DNA of 64,000 nt from Favolaschia claudopus (taxonomy: Eukaryota; Basidiomycota; Agaricomycetes; Agaricales; Mycenaceae). Below, in pieces: positions 21,710-32,165 of the stretch (position 1 is its first letter; every line of letters begins with the position of its first letter). The translations under genes were made by a program, and so were the position numbers. Location: contig JAWWNJ010000053.1 of assembly GCA_037176885.1 (NCBI GenBank), positions 1,054,001-1,118,000 of the forward strand. Reading direction: 5' to 3'. The notes under the pieces are model-generated. The model was not told the origin of the DNA, did not search any database, and saw nothing but the letters and a program-made list of their open reading frames with translations.

Positions 21710-22160
21710 GGTCAGAACGGGCTTTGAGTGTAAAGCCAGGGGTAGCGACAACGATGTGAGGGCATTTGTTCTTGTCTCGAAGCGTCTCTGCGTCTTTTGC
21801 TACTGGAGTACCACCGTAGAATGTGCTGACCCGTACATCTGGCCTTCGCGAAATGTTGTGTACTCGTTCTTGATGTGGAAAGCGAGTTCACGGGTGTGAC
21901 AAAGAACGAGGACTGAAACCTCGCCATTCACGGGCTCCAATTGCTGGAGGGTGGCGAGGACAAAGACCGCCGTTTTGCCGCCCTGATTTCGCCTGGCACA
22001 AGACGTCCGTCCCAAGCACGGCCTGGGGAATACACTTCTGTTGCACTGGAAAGACCCAGAATGAGCGACAAAGAATGTGATAGACAATGCGAGAAGTACA
22101 GACCTTCAGAGGGATGCTCAAAATCAAGGTCACTGATACTTAGTGGGCTGTGAACAAAGA
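21710..22160 (-). pseudogene. Fragment of SUB2/UAP56 DEAD-box RNA helicase
   Basis: On the minus strand an exon after a CACAG acceptor reads [13 protein letters not shown]. An intron of about 58 nt (GTCTGT...TTCCAG, ~22,047-22,104) follows, then [20 protein letters not shown]. After a frame loss at the Walker A motif (SG then [16 protein letters not shown]) it continues [19 protein letters not shown]. After another small indel it gives [18 protein letters not shown], then [12 protein letters not shown]. These are the Q-motif, I, Ia and Ib regions of SUB2/UAP56, which acts in spliceosome assembly and mRNA export. The DECD box and the whole second domain are missing. The retained intron shows it was copied from genomic DNA, not by retroposition. 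It cannot encode a working helicase. Confidence 0.85.
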
Positions 22161-22308
22161 ATGCAAACACAGCAGGAGGTGAGGTGTCAAGAGGAATGCG
22201 GGCAAACGAGTCCTCCGGCAAAGTGGGAGCGGAGTTGAGGTGTTTGCGTTTGTCAACGTCGAGAGAGTTCGCGGCGTGAGTTCAAATTCCCGTTGCGGCG
22301 CACCCGAC

Positions 22309-22564
22309 TGTGACGAAAGATTACCGGTAGGCAATAGTTTCGGCACACGAGAGCAAGTTGGTGGCGAACAAAGTGACTGGTTTAAGTTCTAGATTCACCA
22401 AAAGCTTGTAACTAATACATCGGAGTATTTATAATAAGTAAGTCAGTGAAACAAAGGCGGAATGAGATCATATCTGAGCGCAGGATAATGTAGACGGAGC
22501 GGGAAGTGGATGTAAGACTGAGTACAACACGGTCACGAGATAAGAAAGAAATGATGATGTTACA
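22309..22564 (-). repeat. Gypsy 3' LTR (256 bp)
   Basis: Direct repeat of 32,166-32,421. It starts TGTGACGAAAGATTACCGG and ends GATGATGTTACA on the plus strand. Confidence 0.95.
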
Positions 22565-22599
22565 TACGCCCTCCAGGTTGACGCGTCGGCAAACTCAAT

Positions 22600-25500
22600 C
22601 TAAGTCTGCATCTCGTCAGAACCTCCCGCGGACGGTCCAGCGCGCTTCTCGGCGGCAGCTTTCTCAGCAGCAGCCTTTTCAGAAGCCAACTCAGCCTCGA
22701 TCCGAGCATCCAATTCCTCTCTCTCTTTCTCCTCCTCCACCATACGGCTCTTCAACGCCAAGCGCTGAGCCATGGCCGTAACCCGCTCGTACTCCGGAGC
22801 ATCCCGCTGTTGTCGCTTAACACGTCCCTCGGCCTTCGCGCGCTCGCGGTTGTCCTGCCGGCGCAAGTCCATCTCCGTCAAGCGGTCCCAACGCGCCTGG
22901 GAAACAAGGACCTGCCCGGCAGGCGGCGCCTCGGCAAGGTCACTCTCGCGAACGGAATAGATGACGATGGAGGGGAGGTGATGGTCGGGATACCAGAGAG
23001 TGCGGCCCGACTCGATGTCGTAGTAAGCCCACTTCTCTCCGGAAAGACAATGAGCATTGAGGATGCGCGCGAAGTCGACATAGCCCCACGGCATGTCCTT
23101 GTAGCGATTGGCGGGGTCGTTAAGGAGGTAATTGAACATGATGTATACGCGGACCAGCATCGCGGGAACAACGTGGGTGGTTTCGTTTTCAGGGTCGCGA
23201 AGATGGAAGGTGTGATCGTCAATATGCTGGAGCCAATGTGAATTGTTGAAGTCGAGGAATTTAGCGAGGGCGACGATGTCCTTCCCAAGCACTCCGTTGA
23301 CACGGAAGCCGGAAGACTGGGTGGAAGAAGAGGAAGATTTGTTGGAGTGTTTGTGGTTGGGCATGGCGGGGAATGGGATAACGGTTGAGGAAGTAGAGGA
23401 TGAGTAAGAGGTAGAGGAGAACTCGGGATTGAGTTCCACAAACAACTTCAGAGGGTTTATATATCCACTCTGAATTGAGACATACCTCTGTTCCGCATGA
23501 ATCAAGACGATATCCGCAGAGAATACGTCAATGTCTTCCTCGGGTAATTTCCCAGACCCGAGCGGAAGTTCAGAAATCTCGGATATTCCGAGAGACTCAA
23601 AATAATCCTGTAAGGCGGTGAGATGACTCGCCTGAGAGTATGGCATCCAAGAGCGATCCCCGGATTGCCATTGAACTTCAAAGACAGCATTAGCACGCCG
23701 TCCCGAGTGCCCCACAATTTTATCAATAGCCCATTCGTGGGTTGTTGCATTGGTGGAAACATCCAGCTGAGTCTCCAGCCTCCCTGGGAAGCGGCGGTCA
23801 TCATTCGGCACATGGATCCGAAGTAATGAAGAGTGAAAGACATTGTGTACACCGCGCTGTTTCATATTCGGAGGCAGTTCAATCTGAAATGAATTATTCC
23901 CGAAGTCTCGGAGAATGCGGTAAGGACCAATGAATTTAGGAATTAGCTTACGAGCTAATCCCTTCTCAAATTTGAGGTTCTTGGTTGAGAGATAAACCAA
24001 GTCTCCTTGCACAAAAGGTGCGGCTTGCCTTCGCCTATTTGCGTTGCGAGTTTGTTTGACGCGAGCAGCAAGAACTGCGTCATGAGCTGCCATAATGGCG
24101 AGCCGACGTTGCAATGCGAAATTAGCGATCCCAGGGTATTCTCGAGTACGATCGGAGTCCCAGATTAAAGACCGAGGCATCCGCCCGTTATTCAGAAAGA
24201 ATGGAGTATAGCCCGTTGTCTCAGAACGAGCGGAATTGAGTGCAAATTCTACAGCAGGTAATTTTGCAACCCAATCCTTCTGTTTCTCGCCAATGCACTG
24301 TCGAAGCATCTGGGTAACGGTGCGGTTCGCCCGTTCCGTGCTGCCATCCGTCTCGGGATGATACGCGCTCGACATTCTCAGCTTGGTCCCAATCAATTCA
24401 TGAAGTCGACGCCAGAAATTACTGGTAAACAGAACATCGCGATCACTCACGATGGATTTAGGTAGCCCGTGTAATTTGTACACATGTTCGAACATAAGTT
24501 CGGCCATCTGCTTAGCAGTGTAGTTGATACGGCTTGGAATAATGTGAACCATTCCTGTTAATAGACAAATTACAACTGTAATCGAATTGAACACGCTATC
24601 GCGGTTCCTAGACTCGGGGAGAGGTCCCACAAAGTCTACCCCAATCGATTCCCAAGGCTGAGTGGGAGGATTAAGTGAATGAAGAAATCCGTAGGGTTTC
24701 TGATTGTTCGGCTTACTGTGTTTGCAAGTTTTGCACGAGTCGCAATAAATTTGCGTATCCGGAACTAAATCCTTCCACCACACATACTCCCGAAGGTAGT
24801 CCGTGGTTTTGCGAGGCCCCAGATGCGCCAGAACAGAGTGAGCTTCCGAGATGATAATTTCCCGGATGTTTCGACCCTTGTATTTGAGATGAGGGATACA
24901 GAGGACTTTGCGATCGTGTTCACAGAGGAATATGAGCCCGTCAGAGACCTCGAAGTTCTTGAAGGCTTTCGGAGTTGCCAGAATGTCCTTAAAGAACGAA
25001 TCTTCGTCGTATTTATGCTGTAAGAACTTCACCAAGTCCAAGCCATCAGTCCCTCCAGAGACCACAGGAAAGAGAGAAGGATCCATGTCCTTTAACTGTT
25101 GCTCAAGTTCAGACAGTGTAGGCGGTCGGGGAGTCGACGGTTCAAGAGGTGGAGGCTCGTCGGTCATGGTAGACGGAGAAATAGATTCCGTTGATGGCGG
25201 ATTTGCTTCCGGGATCAAAGTTTGATCGCCGCTGTCAAAGGGCTTTGCCTCCGCACTTGACTTCATGTCGGTGCCTCCTCTTGACTTCGCGTCAGAGCGA
25301 CTTGACTTCGCGTCAGAGCGACTTGACTTCGCGTCAGTCTTTTTCAATTTCGATTTATTGGTACTCCCGCCCTCCTTTGCTTCTCCTGGAGATGCAAAAT
25401 CCTGTTTGTCAATGTTACGAGTCATTGACCTCAAAACTCGACCCTCTTGGGCATGTTTTGCTTCAGCAGCCTTCTGCTTAAGCTTCTGATCAGCAACTCG

Positions 25501-26517
25501 CGTAGCAGACCTCAAAACTCGGTCACTTGCCATCGCTTTTGCCTCAGAGCCAGCAAAAACCGGCATGGAGATAGAGTGGATGTCCAGAGCATCGTTATCC
25601 ACTACATCGTGGTACGTGTACTCACTTCTAGCACGAACAGTTCCCGGTGCTTCATTTGAGTAGATGCGAGACAGTGCATCTGCAAGAACATTCTCTGTAC
25701 CAGGAATATACACGATCTCGAAATCAAATTCGGACATCTTCTCCATCCACCGAGCCTGTCGACCCGAGAGATTTTTCTGATTCATGAAATGAATGAGGCC
25801 CTTATGGTCAGTGATCCATTTAAAATGAAATCCCTGGAGTATGTCGCGATGCCTCAGCATCGCTTCAACGCCTGCTAACATTTCAATCTCATGCACAGGG
25901 TAGTTTTGCTGCGCAGAGTTGAGTTTCGCACTAAAGAATGCCGCAACTTTGGCTGATTTCCAATCAGCACCTTGGCTCACAACTCCAGCGATTGCAGAAC
26001 TGGATCCGTCTGTTACGAGAAACGCAGGGTCCGCATCAGGTCCGTATTTTAATGGAACACGACGATGCTCGCGAGACTGATGAATAATCTTTTTGCAGTC
26101 TTCAAAAGCCCTTTGCTGAGTATAACCCCAGCGAAATGGCACGGTATCTCCAGTTAATCCGTGGAGAATACCCATCGGTTCACGAATACGAGCCAAGTCA
26201 TCGGCAAGATACCCAATCGAACCCAGGAATGCACGCAGTAAGTCCCTATTGGTTGGGGTTTTCCAGTTTAAGACACTGTCGACTTTGTCAGGATCCATTC
26301 GGATACCATCATCGTCAACAATGCGACCAAGGACCTTCATTTCCGGCTTCAAAAATTGAAGTTTATGCTCACTGAGGTAAAGCGTCTCACGCTTCAACAC
26401 GTCTATAATAGATTTAACATGCTTTACATGCTCCTCAAGAGTTTCGGAATAGATGATGATATCGTCAAGATATACATCCATGAACCTTCCAATGAAGTCG
26501 GAGAATAGATAGTTCAT
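22600..26517 (-). CDS. Gypsy pol, downstream part: RT palm to chromodomain plus C-terminal extension
   Basis: A 1305-codon frame. Order: RT catalytic motif YLDDIIIYS (residues ~17-25); RNase H (FLVTDGSSSAIAGVV at ~165, then ITDHKGLIHF and NVLADALSRIY); a Ser/Lys-rich linker with a 21-bp tandem repeat; the integrase zinc region (HSVLAHLG...CDSCKTC); the integrase core with Asp in GVDFVGPLP, Asp in IVSDRDVLF and Glu in DGSTERANR; a GPY/F-like FIGPYRILRDFG; then a chromodomain (WAIDKIVGHSGRR to WMPYSQASHLTAL). About 350 residues follow (MPNHKHSNKSSSS onward, ending in an RE/KA-rich coiled coil) with no family I know. The frame begins inside RT and has no natural start of its own. It is separated from the upstream ORF by a deletion, so expression as one polyprotein is blocked. 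Confidence 0.9.
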   Translation of the reverse strand: MNYLFSDFIGRFMDVYLDDIIIYSETLEEHVKHVKSIIDVLKRETLYLSEHKLQFLKPEMKVLGRIVDDDGIRMDPDKVDSVLNWKTPTNRDLLRAFLGSIGYLADDLARIREPMGILHGLTGDTVPFRWGYTQQRAFEDCKKIIHQSREHRRVPLKYGPDADPAFLVTDGSSSAIAGVVSQGADWKSAKVAAFFSAKLNSAQQNYPVHEIEMLAGVEAMLRHRDILQGFHFKWITDHKGLIHFMNQKNLSGRQARWMEKMSEFDFEIVYIPGTENVLADALSRIYSNEAPGTVRARSEYTYHDVVDNDALDIHSISMPVFAGSEAKAMASDRVLRSATRVADQKLKQKAAEAKHAQEGRVLRSMTRNIDKQDFASPGEAKEGGSTNKSKLKKTDAKSSRSDAKSSRSDAKSRGGTDMKSSAEAKPFDSGDQTLIPEANPPSTESISPSTMTDEPPPLEPSTPRPPTLSELEQQLKDMDPSLFPVVSGGTDGLDLVKFLQHKYDEDSFFKDILATPKAFKNFEVSDGLIFLCEHDRKVLCIPHLKYKGRNIREIIISEAHSVLAHLGPRKTTDYLREYVWWKDLVPDTQIYCDSCKTCKHSKPNNQKPYGFLHSLNPPTQPWESIGVDFVGPLPESRNRDSVFNSITVVICLLTGMVHIIPSRINYTAKQMAELMFEHVYKLHGLPKSIVSDRDVLFTSNFWRRLHELIGTKLRMSSAYHPETDGSTERANRTVTQMLRQCIGEKQKDWVAKLPAVEFALNSARSETTGYTPFFLNNGRMPRSLIWDSDRTREYPGIANFALQRRLAIMAAHDAVLAARVKQTRNANRRRQAAPFVQGDLVYLSTKNLKFEKGLARKLIPKFIGPYRILRDFGNNSFQIELPPNMKQRGVHNVFHSSLLRIHVPNDDRRFPGRLETQLDVSTNATTHEWAIDKIVGHSGRRANAVFEVQWQSGDRSWMPYSQASHLTALQDYFESLGISEISELPLGSGKLPEEDIDVFSADIVLIHAEQRYVSIQSGYINPLKLFVELNPEFSSTSYSSSTSSTVIPFPAMPNHKHSNKSSSSSTQSSGFRVNGVLGKDIVALAKFLDFNNSHWLQHIDDHTFHLRDPENETTHVVPAMLVRVYIMFNYLLNDPANRYKDMPWGYVDFARILNAHCLSGEKWAYYDIESGRTLWYPDHHLPSIVIYSVRESDLAEAPPAGQVLVSQARWDRLTEMDLRRQDNRERAKAEGRVKRQQRDAPEYERVTAMAQRLALKSRMVEEEKEREELDARIEAELASEKAAAEKAAAEKRAGPSAGGSDEMQT
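25271..25338. repeat. 21-bp tandem repeat inside pol linker
   Basis: CTTGACTTCGCGTCAGAGCGA is repeated about three times and encodes SSRSDAK-type heptads in the linker between RNase H and integrase. Confidence 0.9.
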
Positions 26518-29500
26518 CAGGGATTGGTACGTTGCGGGCGCATTACAGTCACTGTGGTACGGTCCACATGTTCAGGAATTATACGAATTTGTTCGTAGGC
26601 ATCCTGCCCATCAATCAGCGATCGATATTTACACCGAGCAACTCGGCGCAAAATACCTTCCATGTCCGGAAGCGGAGAAGACAGCTTGTGAGTATTTTTG
26701 TTGCGTGCTCGCAAGTCAACCACGGTGCGTAGTTTCGGCGGGTTGGTCTTCGCTTTCGGAATTAACAGCATCGGAACAGTATTGCCCGAGCTCGTTATCT
26801 TCCAGCGCCCGGTTTTCAGATAGTTCCGGCGCTTTTCATCCCATTGAGGACGAAGGGCCTCGGGACACCGAGACGGTCTCCAAGGTAAAATTTTCTTCTC
26901 ATCAATGAGAGGTATGGTATGATTGATAGCACGCAGCGGAGGTAAGGGAGTTTCCGCTGCCTTTCTGCAGATGGGTTTTGCGTACTCCATCAACTCATCA
27001 CGAGCAGCTTGAACCGTGTTCTCAGCAAGCTCAGCCGAATGCGAATATATCTTCGCAGTTGCAACACCCGAGATAGGTAAGCATTTCGCGCTTCCCACGC
27101 AAACTCGAGCGGGGTTAAGTCCGATGTTGACTTGGTGTTGAAATAGCCATGCTGTCCCGAGAATCAAATCATAACCGCTAACATTCGCGATGTAGAAAGC
27201 TCGGGGACAATCAATGTCCTGATACTTGAAGTTAATCTCAACCGAATGATTGATTTTCGACCTTGAGCCTTGAACGGCTAGTTGAAGAATAATTGGTTCG
27301 TTCAATTCTCGTCGTTTCAGCTGAAGCTGATCTGCTAGAGAAGTAGAAATCAAATCCCCAAGCGATCCCGAGTCTACGAGGGCACGCGCCGGGTGTCCGT
27401 TGATATGAACAACAATAATCAAGGGTTTTGCAACGATTCTGTCAGGGACTCGAGGCATGCACGCGGTGCGTGAAATTCCATTTACTTGATCTGCGGGAAC
27501 CTGAATTCCTCCACAGTATAGAATAGACGGTTCCAACATGTCACCAATTTGCACATCTGCGAGCATGTTCAACAAGTAAGATAACTTAGGTAGCGCACTT
27601 GTTCTACCAAGTTCAAATTCAACTGTATCCCGTTCGATTTCAATTGATTGAATTACTTCAAACAATCGAATCTCTTGTTCCGAATACGATGTCTCGAAGA
27701 GGAGATACAGATAGCCAAAGCCATCTTCGGTCTCAAACGTGTTCCAACGAATATTTTCTTCGAGTTCAATTTTACCGCGCTTACGGCGGATCCAGTTTAC
27801 GAAGTTGAACCTCCAGTTCATCAGATGATCCTCTGGCAGGTCTAACTGCCAGCGAGGACCTCGTTTGCTCGCTCCCGAGACAATGTATAATCCGGGATAC
27901 TTCTTGCGAACCTGGTAAGTTGAAAGTTCAGGGTATTTTTCAACCCGTTCATTCAAATATTGATTTGCTCCGTTACAGAGTAAATCATCAATTGGCACTT
28001 GATGAAGTGGACGAGGGGGTTCAGCTTCCCTTTCAAGCTGATACAACCGCTCACTGGCGTACCACGTAGCGATTTCGAATTCCTCGTCAAATAACTGACC
28101 TTTGGGCACGATTGTGATCTCATGGAAATATTCATCCCATACAGTCCACTGCATGTCTACAACTTGATCAAGATAAAAACGGCGATTATCTCGACAAGGT
28201 TGGTTCATGTCAACGAGTTCATCACCAGGATATGGCTGAAGAAATTCAAGCACGGCACATGCGCCCTCCGCTACAAGATCACCGATGCGATCCGATCTAA
28301 GTCGTTTATTTTCGAAATTTGATGATGGAATATCCTGAAAGTCTAGGATCTGGCAGAGGAGACTTAGACGATCGTCCAGTGTCTCATCAGGATTCCCTGA
28401 AAGCTTCAAACCGGAAATAATTGCAGGTTTGTCTTCATCATCAAAGCCATCAAACTCATCAATTTCAGAGTCGGAGTCGCTAACTGACATTAACTCTGGC
28501 ATATCCAAGTAGTCAGACGTCGTTGGAATGTGCTCTTCTTGACCAGGTAAGTCTTCAACCTCTTCTGGTTCAATTTCTTCTTCAGATTCATCGCAAAATC
28601 CAGGAATTCTGAAGCAACGAGGGAGATCAAAGTCCCCATCATCCGAGTCCGAATCCAACTCGTACTCTGAACCACTTGTCTCGAATAATTCAGGTAGGTC
28701 AACGAACTCGTCGTCTGACTCACTGGGCTCATATCCAGACGAACTAGATATTTCTGAGTCCGAATAGGAAGGTAAATCCGCGAATTTTTCAAGGTACCAG
28801 GCCGAGAGATCAAAGTCCCGGTTTTGCAGGAATTCCTTGGGAAGAATTTGCGATTCAAGGTTTCTGAATAGACTGGTGACAATGTAAGAGTCCTCGTTGA
28901 AAGATTCAACCCGAATCCTATTATCCTTGATTAAAGGACCTTCCATTTCTTGATCAACATCCTGTAGGATAAATGTTGCCATTGTTGCGAACATGTCGTC
29001 GGTTTCCGCAGTGTAGCGGTCTTCCCATTCAACATCCTCAGGATCAAGTCCTATCGCAAGCTGGCGCTCAATAGCATACCAGAGACCTATCTTGAAGTCT
29101 TCGTCAAACAAGAATTCCATTGGTAAGATCACATCTTCCATGGTTGAATTGTCTATTACAACATACTCAGTTTCCGACGTCTCGTACACTTGGAATCGAG
29201 ATTCTTCTTGAACCTCTTCGTCTCCAGGGTAAGGCTGAGCTTCCTGCAATACAATGCGAACGAATCGAGCCACTAAATCGCCAATAGGTCGCGGTTTTTC
29301 CGGGTGAGAGTTGACAGTTTCCAAAATATTTAAATCCTGGTTCCCGCCCTCCTCAGCTTCCATACGGAAAATCGCAGACCCAACGGGTAATGTTTCCAGC
29401 ACCTCAGTAGTTGCTGATAGTGCGGATTCGTTTGCAGTACGCATTCGCGCTGCGTGTGCGCCAAAACCTGGAGGTTTGCCTTTCTGATTAGAATTCATGC

Positions 29501-31988
29501 TCGTTAATTTAGGACAATTACGAGCCATATGGCCTGCTTCTTCGCAGTTCAAGCAAAGGCCAGCAGCCATCAGTTCGTTTCGACGTTTCGTTGACAATTT
29601 CCGGTCAGGGTAAGTTCGTTTTCCCTTATATTGGTTGTTATTTGAAGGCTTTGCCCTCTCGTTGTTCGGTTTAGGTGAGTTCAACTTCACAGATGAAGTC
29701 TGGATCACCGGCTTCTTATAGAACCGACCACCACGTCCACGAGTGGAGGTTTTCATCGAGGAGGTAGAAGGTTTGCTTGCGCTTGCCTTCGGCTTGTCAT
29801 CCTCGGGTCTACCGAGTAATTTTTCAGCTTGTTCAGCTTCAACCACGACATCGTCCCACGACGATATTTCTGGATCAAGCTTTTGACGAGACATTTCTCG
29901 TTTGATGTCCTTGCGCAAGGTCAACCAGAGACGGGTAACCTTCTCCTGGTCATCCGGCAACCCAATCATGGTATGTAATTGCTCGTACTCGGCAATATGT
30001 TCAGTTACTGATTTTGAACCTTGGTAAAGTCCATTCAGTTTGATACGTTGTTTCAACCTGAAGTCCTTAGGGAAACAATAATTCAGAAGTTCAGTGAAGA
30101 ATTTCGGTAAGGTCCAGTGTTTTTCATTTTTTACAACCTTCCGTTCGTAAAATTCGCCAGCTGATCCCGTCATGAAATAGCTGATAATGAAAATCTGGTC
30201 CTGTTTTGGAACTTTACCCATGGTAACATAGTTCGTGCTTTCGCGAACGAACCGGAAATAGGCGTACGAATTCACTGATCCGTCATATTTGGTAGGTGGG
30301 ACCGGTTTCAAGGTCATTTTGGTAGTCCGTCGAGATTTTGATCTCGACCGGCGGTAGCCTTTTGCACGTCGCGATTTGCTAGATTTCCGCGACTTGCGGG
30401 AATGGCGATGTTTATGTTTGCGGCCATGCGACTTATGACGCCGTTTCGCAGACTTTCCAGAATCGGAATCGCTCCCTTCAGAGCTTGATGAACTCTTCGA
30501 GGTGCTGGACTCGTCACCCGAATCAGACGAATCATCATCGGAGGAATCCGAGCTTGAACTCGATGAGCTGCTAGAGCTCGAGGAACTCGAACTCGACGAA
30601 GGTGGAGAAGTATTCCGAGCGGCAGCCTCGCGAATAACATTGTCGATAAATGTGCCGCCCACAAGGGGTCTAGCAGGTGGGGAATCAGAGCGCTTCTTAT
30701 CCGGTTTACCAGGATTCTTGGTGCGCATTTCTTTCCCAATGCTAGCTTCAACCGCTTCCTTCGAGCGGTTTCTAACCTGTTTAGCTTGTTTCTTTCGAAG
30801 CAATTTAGCGGTGCGTTTATCTTCCGCTATTTTGGCGTCCTTTTGACGCTTCTCCTCAAGCTTAATTTCCTTCAGACGCTTCTGAAGGTTCGATTTTTCA
30901 TCAGATATCGAAATAGATGTCTGGCCAGACACGGAAATGGGGGGAGGAGAATTATATTCAGGTTTGTCTATTACAACAGTAGTGGATGAGCTATCCGAAG
31001 GGACACTATTCACAGGTAAATCCTGGAACAAGTCAGAAGAAGTTGTGATAGGCTCCTTCTTGATGCGCTTAATTTCTTCAAAATTAGCGAATGCCGCGCG
31101 TTGTGCGTCAAGATCAGCCTCTGAGAACTGATCTGACCAATCGACCGCACCCCAGTTAAGTGGGTCCGGTCCTTTACCCTTATTCGGCTTCGAAGGTCCC
31201 TCACCTCGAGAAGACTCAGTGTCCGAGGAGGAAGCAGACCGAATTTCGACCTTCCGAATAGGTGCAGGTGTAGATTGCGCCTGAGGGCCTGTGGAATGAG
31301 GTAAGTTAAACTTGTTCAATTTAACTTTCGCAATTTTATCACCGTCATCATCTGACGCAAAGGAAACCAATTCCTCGTCAGATACATGAGAGGTACGGCG
31401 GCTTTCCTCAGCAGCCTTGGCCATGCGCAAATAGCGCTTGCCAATCTGCCTGAGTTCCTTAGAACTCATTTCTTTAGTCGCACGTTCAATCGGCGAAGTA
31501 GAAGTCGAGGTGGACCGATTAAGGTCCACTCCAACCGACTTCTTATCTTCCTTGTGAGTTTTAGAAGTCTCGCGAGTCACCTGCGTCCAGGTCTCGCCTT
31601 TCTCGCTCGCATTTGCGTCGAGAATGCCAAAATCCACGTTGCTATCAAGCGACGGGACAAGCAACAGCTCAGAGCTCTCCTCCAAAGGAAAAGCTCTATT
31701 TTCCACCACCTGAGCAGGTGGGGTACTAACCGCCCGAGTGGGTGGTGAAGCAGAAACAACCCGGCTGAATAACAGCTCAGGCGTAACGCTGCGCGGCTTG
31801 GGCGAACCCAAAGCCGGCATGGGAGCGGAATGCTCGGGAGCGCGATGCTCAGAACTAGAGGAAGAAGAAGAGATAGAAGAAACAGACGCACCAAGGCCAG
31901 CGCGTTCCTCGTGAGATGGACGAGAGTTCCGAGTAGCAGCCCGAGTGATAATTGGGGAACGTCCGCGACCACGAAGATATTGAGCCAT
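26517..31988 (-). CDS. Gypsy gag-protease plus start of RT
   Basis: The open frame extends from 32,048. I prefer the ATG at 31,988 (MAQYLRGRGRSPIITR) because the first 20 residues look like leader. Residue numbers below count from 32,048. A long low-complexity N-terminus with an 18-Ser run is followed by gag (TKYDGSVNSYAYFRF at ~585, through SWDDVVVEAEQAEKL) and a CCHC knuckle (CLNCEEAGHMARNC, ~829). Then come ~700 residues with several degenerate copies of a unit built on IGDLVA / YPGDE / FDEEFEIATWY, and an aspartic protease motif (ARALVDSGSLGDLIS, ~1556). The final part is the first third of RT (LRTVVDLRARNKNTH, LIDGQDAYEQIRIIPEHVDR). The frame then runs off into VMRPQRTNP and a stop, at the junction where RT motifs are missing. 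Confidence 0.9.
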   Translation of the reverse strand: MAQYLRGRGRSPIITRAATRNSRPSHEERAGLGASVSSISSSSSSSEHRAPEHSAPMPALGSPKPRSVTPELLFSRVVSASPPTRAVSTPPAQVVENRAFPLEESSELLLVPSLDSNVDFGILDANASEKGETWTQVTRETSKTHKEDKKSVGVDLNRSTSTSTSPIERATKEMSSKELRQIGKRYLRMAKAAEESRRTSHVSDEELVSFASDDDGDKIAKVKLNKFNLPHSTGPQAQSTPAPIRKVEIRSASSSDTESSRGEGPSKPNKGKGPDPLNWGAVDWSDQFSEADLDAQRAAFANFEEIKRIKKEPITTSSDLFQDLPVNSVPSDSSSTTVVIDKPEYNSPPPISVSGQTSISISDEKSNLQKRLKEIKLEEKRQKDAKIAEDKRTAKLLRKKQAKQVRNRSKEAVEASIGKEMRTKNPGKPDKKRSDSPPARPLVGGTFIDNVIREAAARNTSPPSSSSSSSSSSSSSSSSSDSSDDDSSDSGDESSTSKSSSSSEGSDSDSGKSAKRRHKSHGRKHKHRHSRKSRKSSKSRRAKGYRRSRSKSRRTTKMTLKPVPPTKYDGSVNSYAYFRFVRESTNYVTMGKVPKQDQIFIISYFMTGSAGEFYERKVVKNEKHWTLPKFFTELLNYCFPKDFRLKQRIKLNGLYQGSKSVTEHIAEYEQLHTMIGLPDDQEKVTRLWLTLRKDIKREMSRQKLDPEISSWDDVVVEAEQAEKLLGRPEDDKPKASASKPSTSSMKTSTRGRGGRFYKKPVIQTSSVKLNSPKPNNERAKPSNNNQYKGKRTYPDRKLSTKRRNELMAAGLCLNCEEAGHMARNCPKLTSMNSNQKGKPPGFGAHAARMRTANESALSATTEVLETLPVGSAIFRMEAEEGGNQDLNILETVNSHPEKPRPIGDLVARFVRIVLQEAQPYPGDEEVQEESRFQVYETSETEYVVIDNSTMEDVILPMEFLFDEDFKIGLWYAIERQLAIGLDPEDVEWEDRYTAETDDMFATMATFILQDVDQEMEGPLIKDNRIRVESFNEDSYIVTSLFRNLESQILPKEFLQNRDFDLSAWYLEKFADLPSYSDSEISSSSGYEPSESDDEFVDLPELFETSGSEYELDSDSDDGDFDLPRCFRIPGFCDESEEEIEPEEVEDLPGQEEHIPTTSDYLDMPELMSVSDSDSEIDEFDGFDDEDKPAIISGLKLSGNPDETLDDRLSLLCQILDFQDIPSSNFENKRLRSDRIGDLVAEGACAVLEFLQPYPGDELVDMNQPCRDNRRFYLDQVVDMQWTVWDEYFHEITIVPKGQLFDEEFEIATWYASERLYQLEREAEPPRPLHQVPIDDLLCNGANQYLNERVEKYPELSTYQVRKKYPGLYIVSGASKRGPRWQLDLPEDHLMNWRFNFVNWIRRKRGKIELEENIRWNTFETEDGFGYLYLLFETSYSEQEIRLFEVIQSIEIERDTVEFELGRTSALPKLSYLLNMLADVQIGDMLEPSILYCGGIQVPADQVNGISRTACMPRVPDRIVAKPLIIVVHINGHPARALVDSGSLGDLISTSLADQLQLKRRELNEPIILQLAVQGSRSKINHSVEINFKYQDIDCPRAFYIANVSGYDLILGTAWLFQHQVNIGLNPARVCVGSAKCLPISGVATAKIYSHSAELAENTVQAARDELMEYAKPICRKAAETPLPPLRAINHTIPLIDEKKILPWRPSRCPEALRPQWDEKRRNYLKTGRWKITSSGNTVPMLLIPKAKTNPPKLRTVVDLRARNKNTHKLSSPLPDMEGILRRVARCKYRSLIDGQDAYEQIRIIPEHVDRTTVTVMRPQRTNP

Positions 31989-32165
31989 TGCGATGAGAGG
32001 AAAAGAGTAAGAAGCAGGAGACGAGATTTGAGACAAGAGATGAGACACGAGAGAAACTTTGGTGAGATGGTCGTCGTCGAAGTCGGTAGCAGCGGTTGAT
32101 CAGACCACGGTTAACCAGAGCAAGCGGCGACGAGAAGCAGAGATACTATTTAGAAGTCAAAAATA

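Noticed and set aside
22772..23241. Plus-strand open frames over the gypsy pol C-terminus
   Set aside because: Shadows of the long minus-strand ORF; codon periodicity follows the minus strand.
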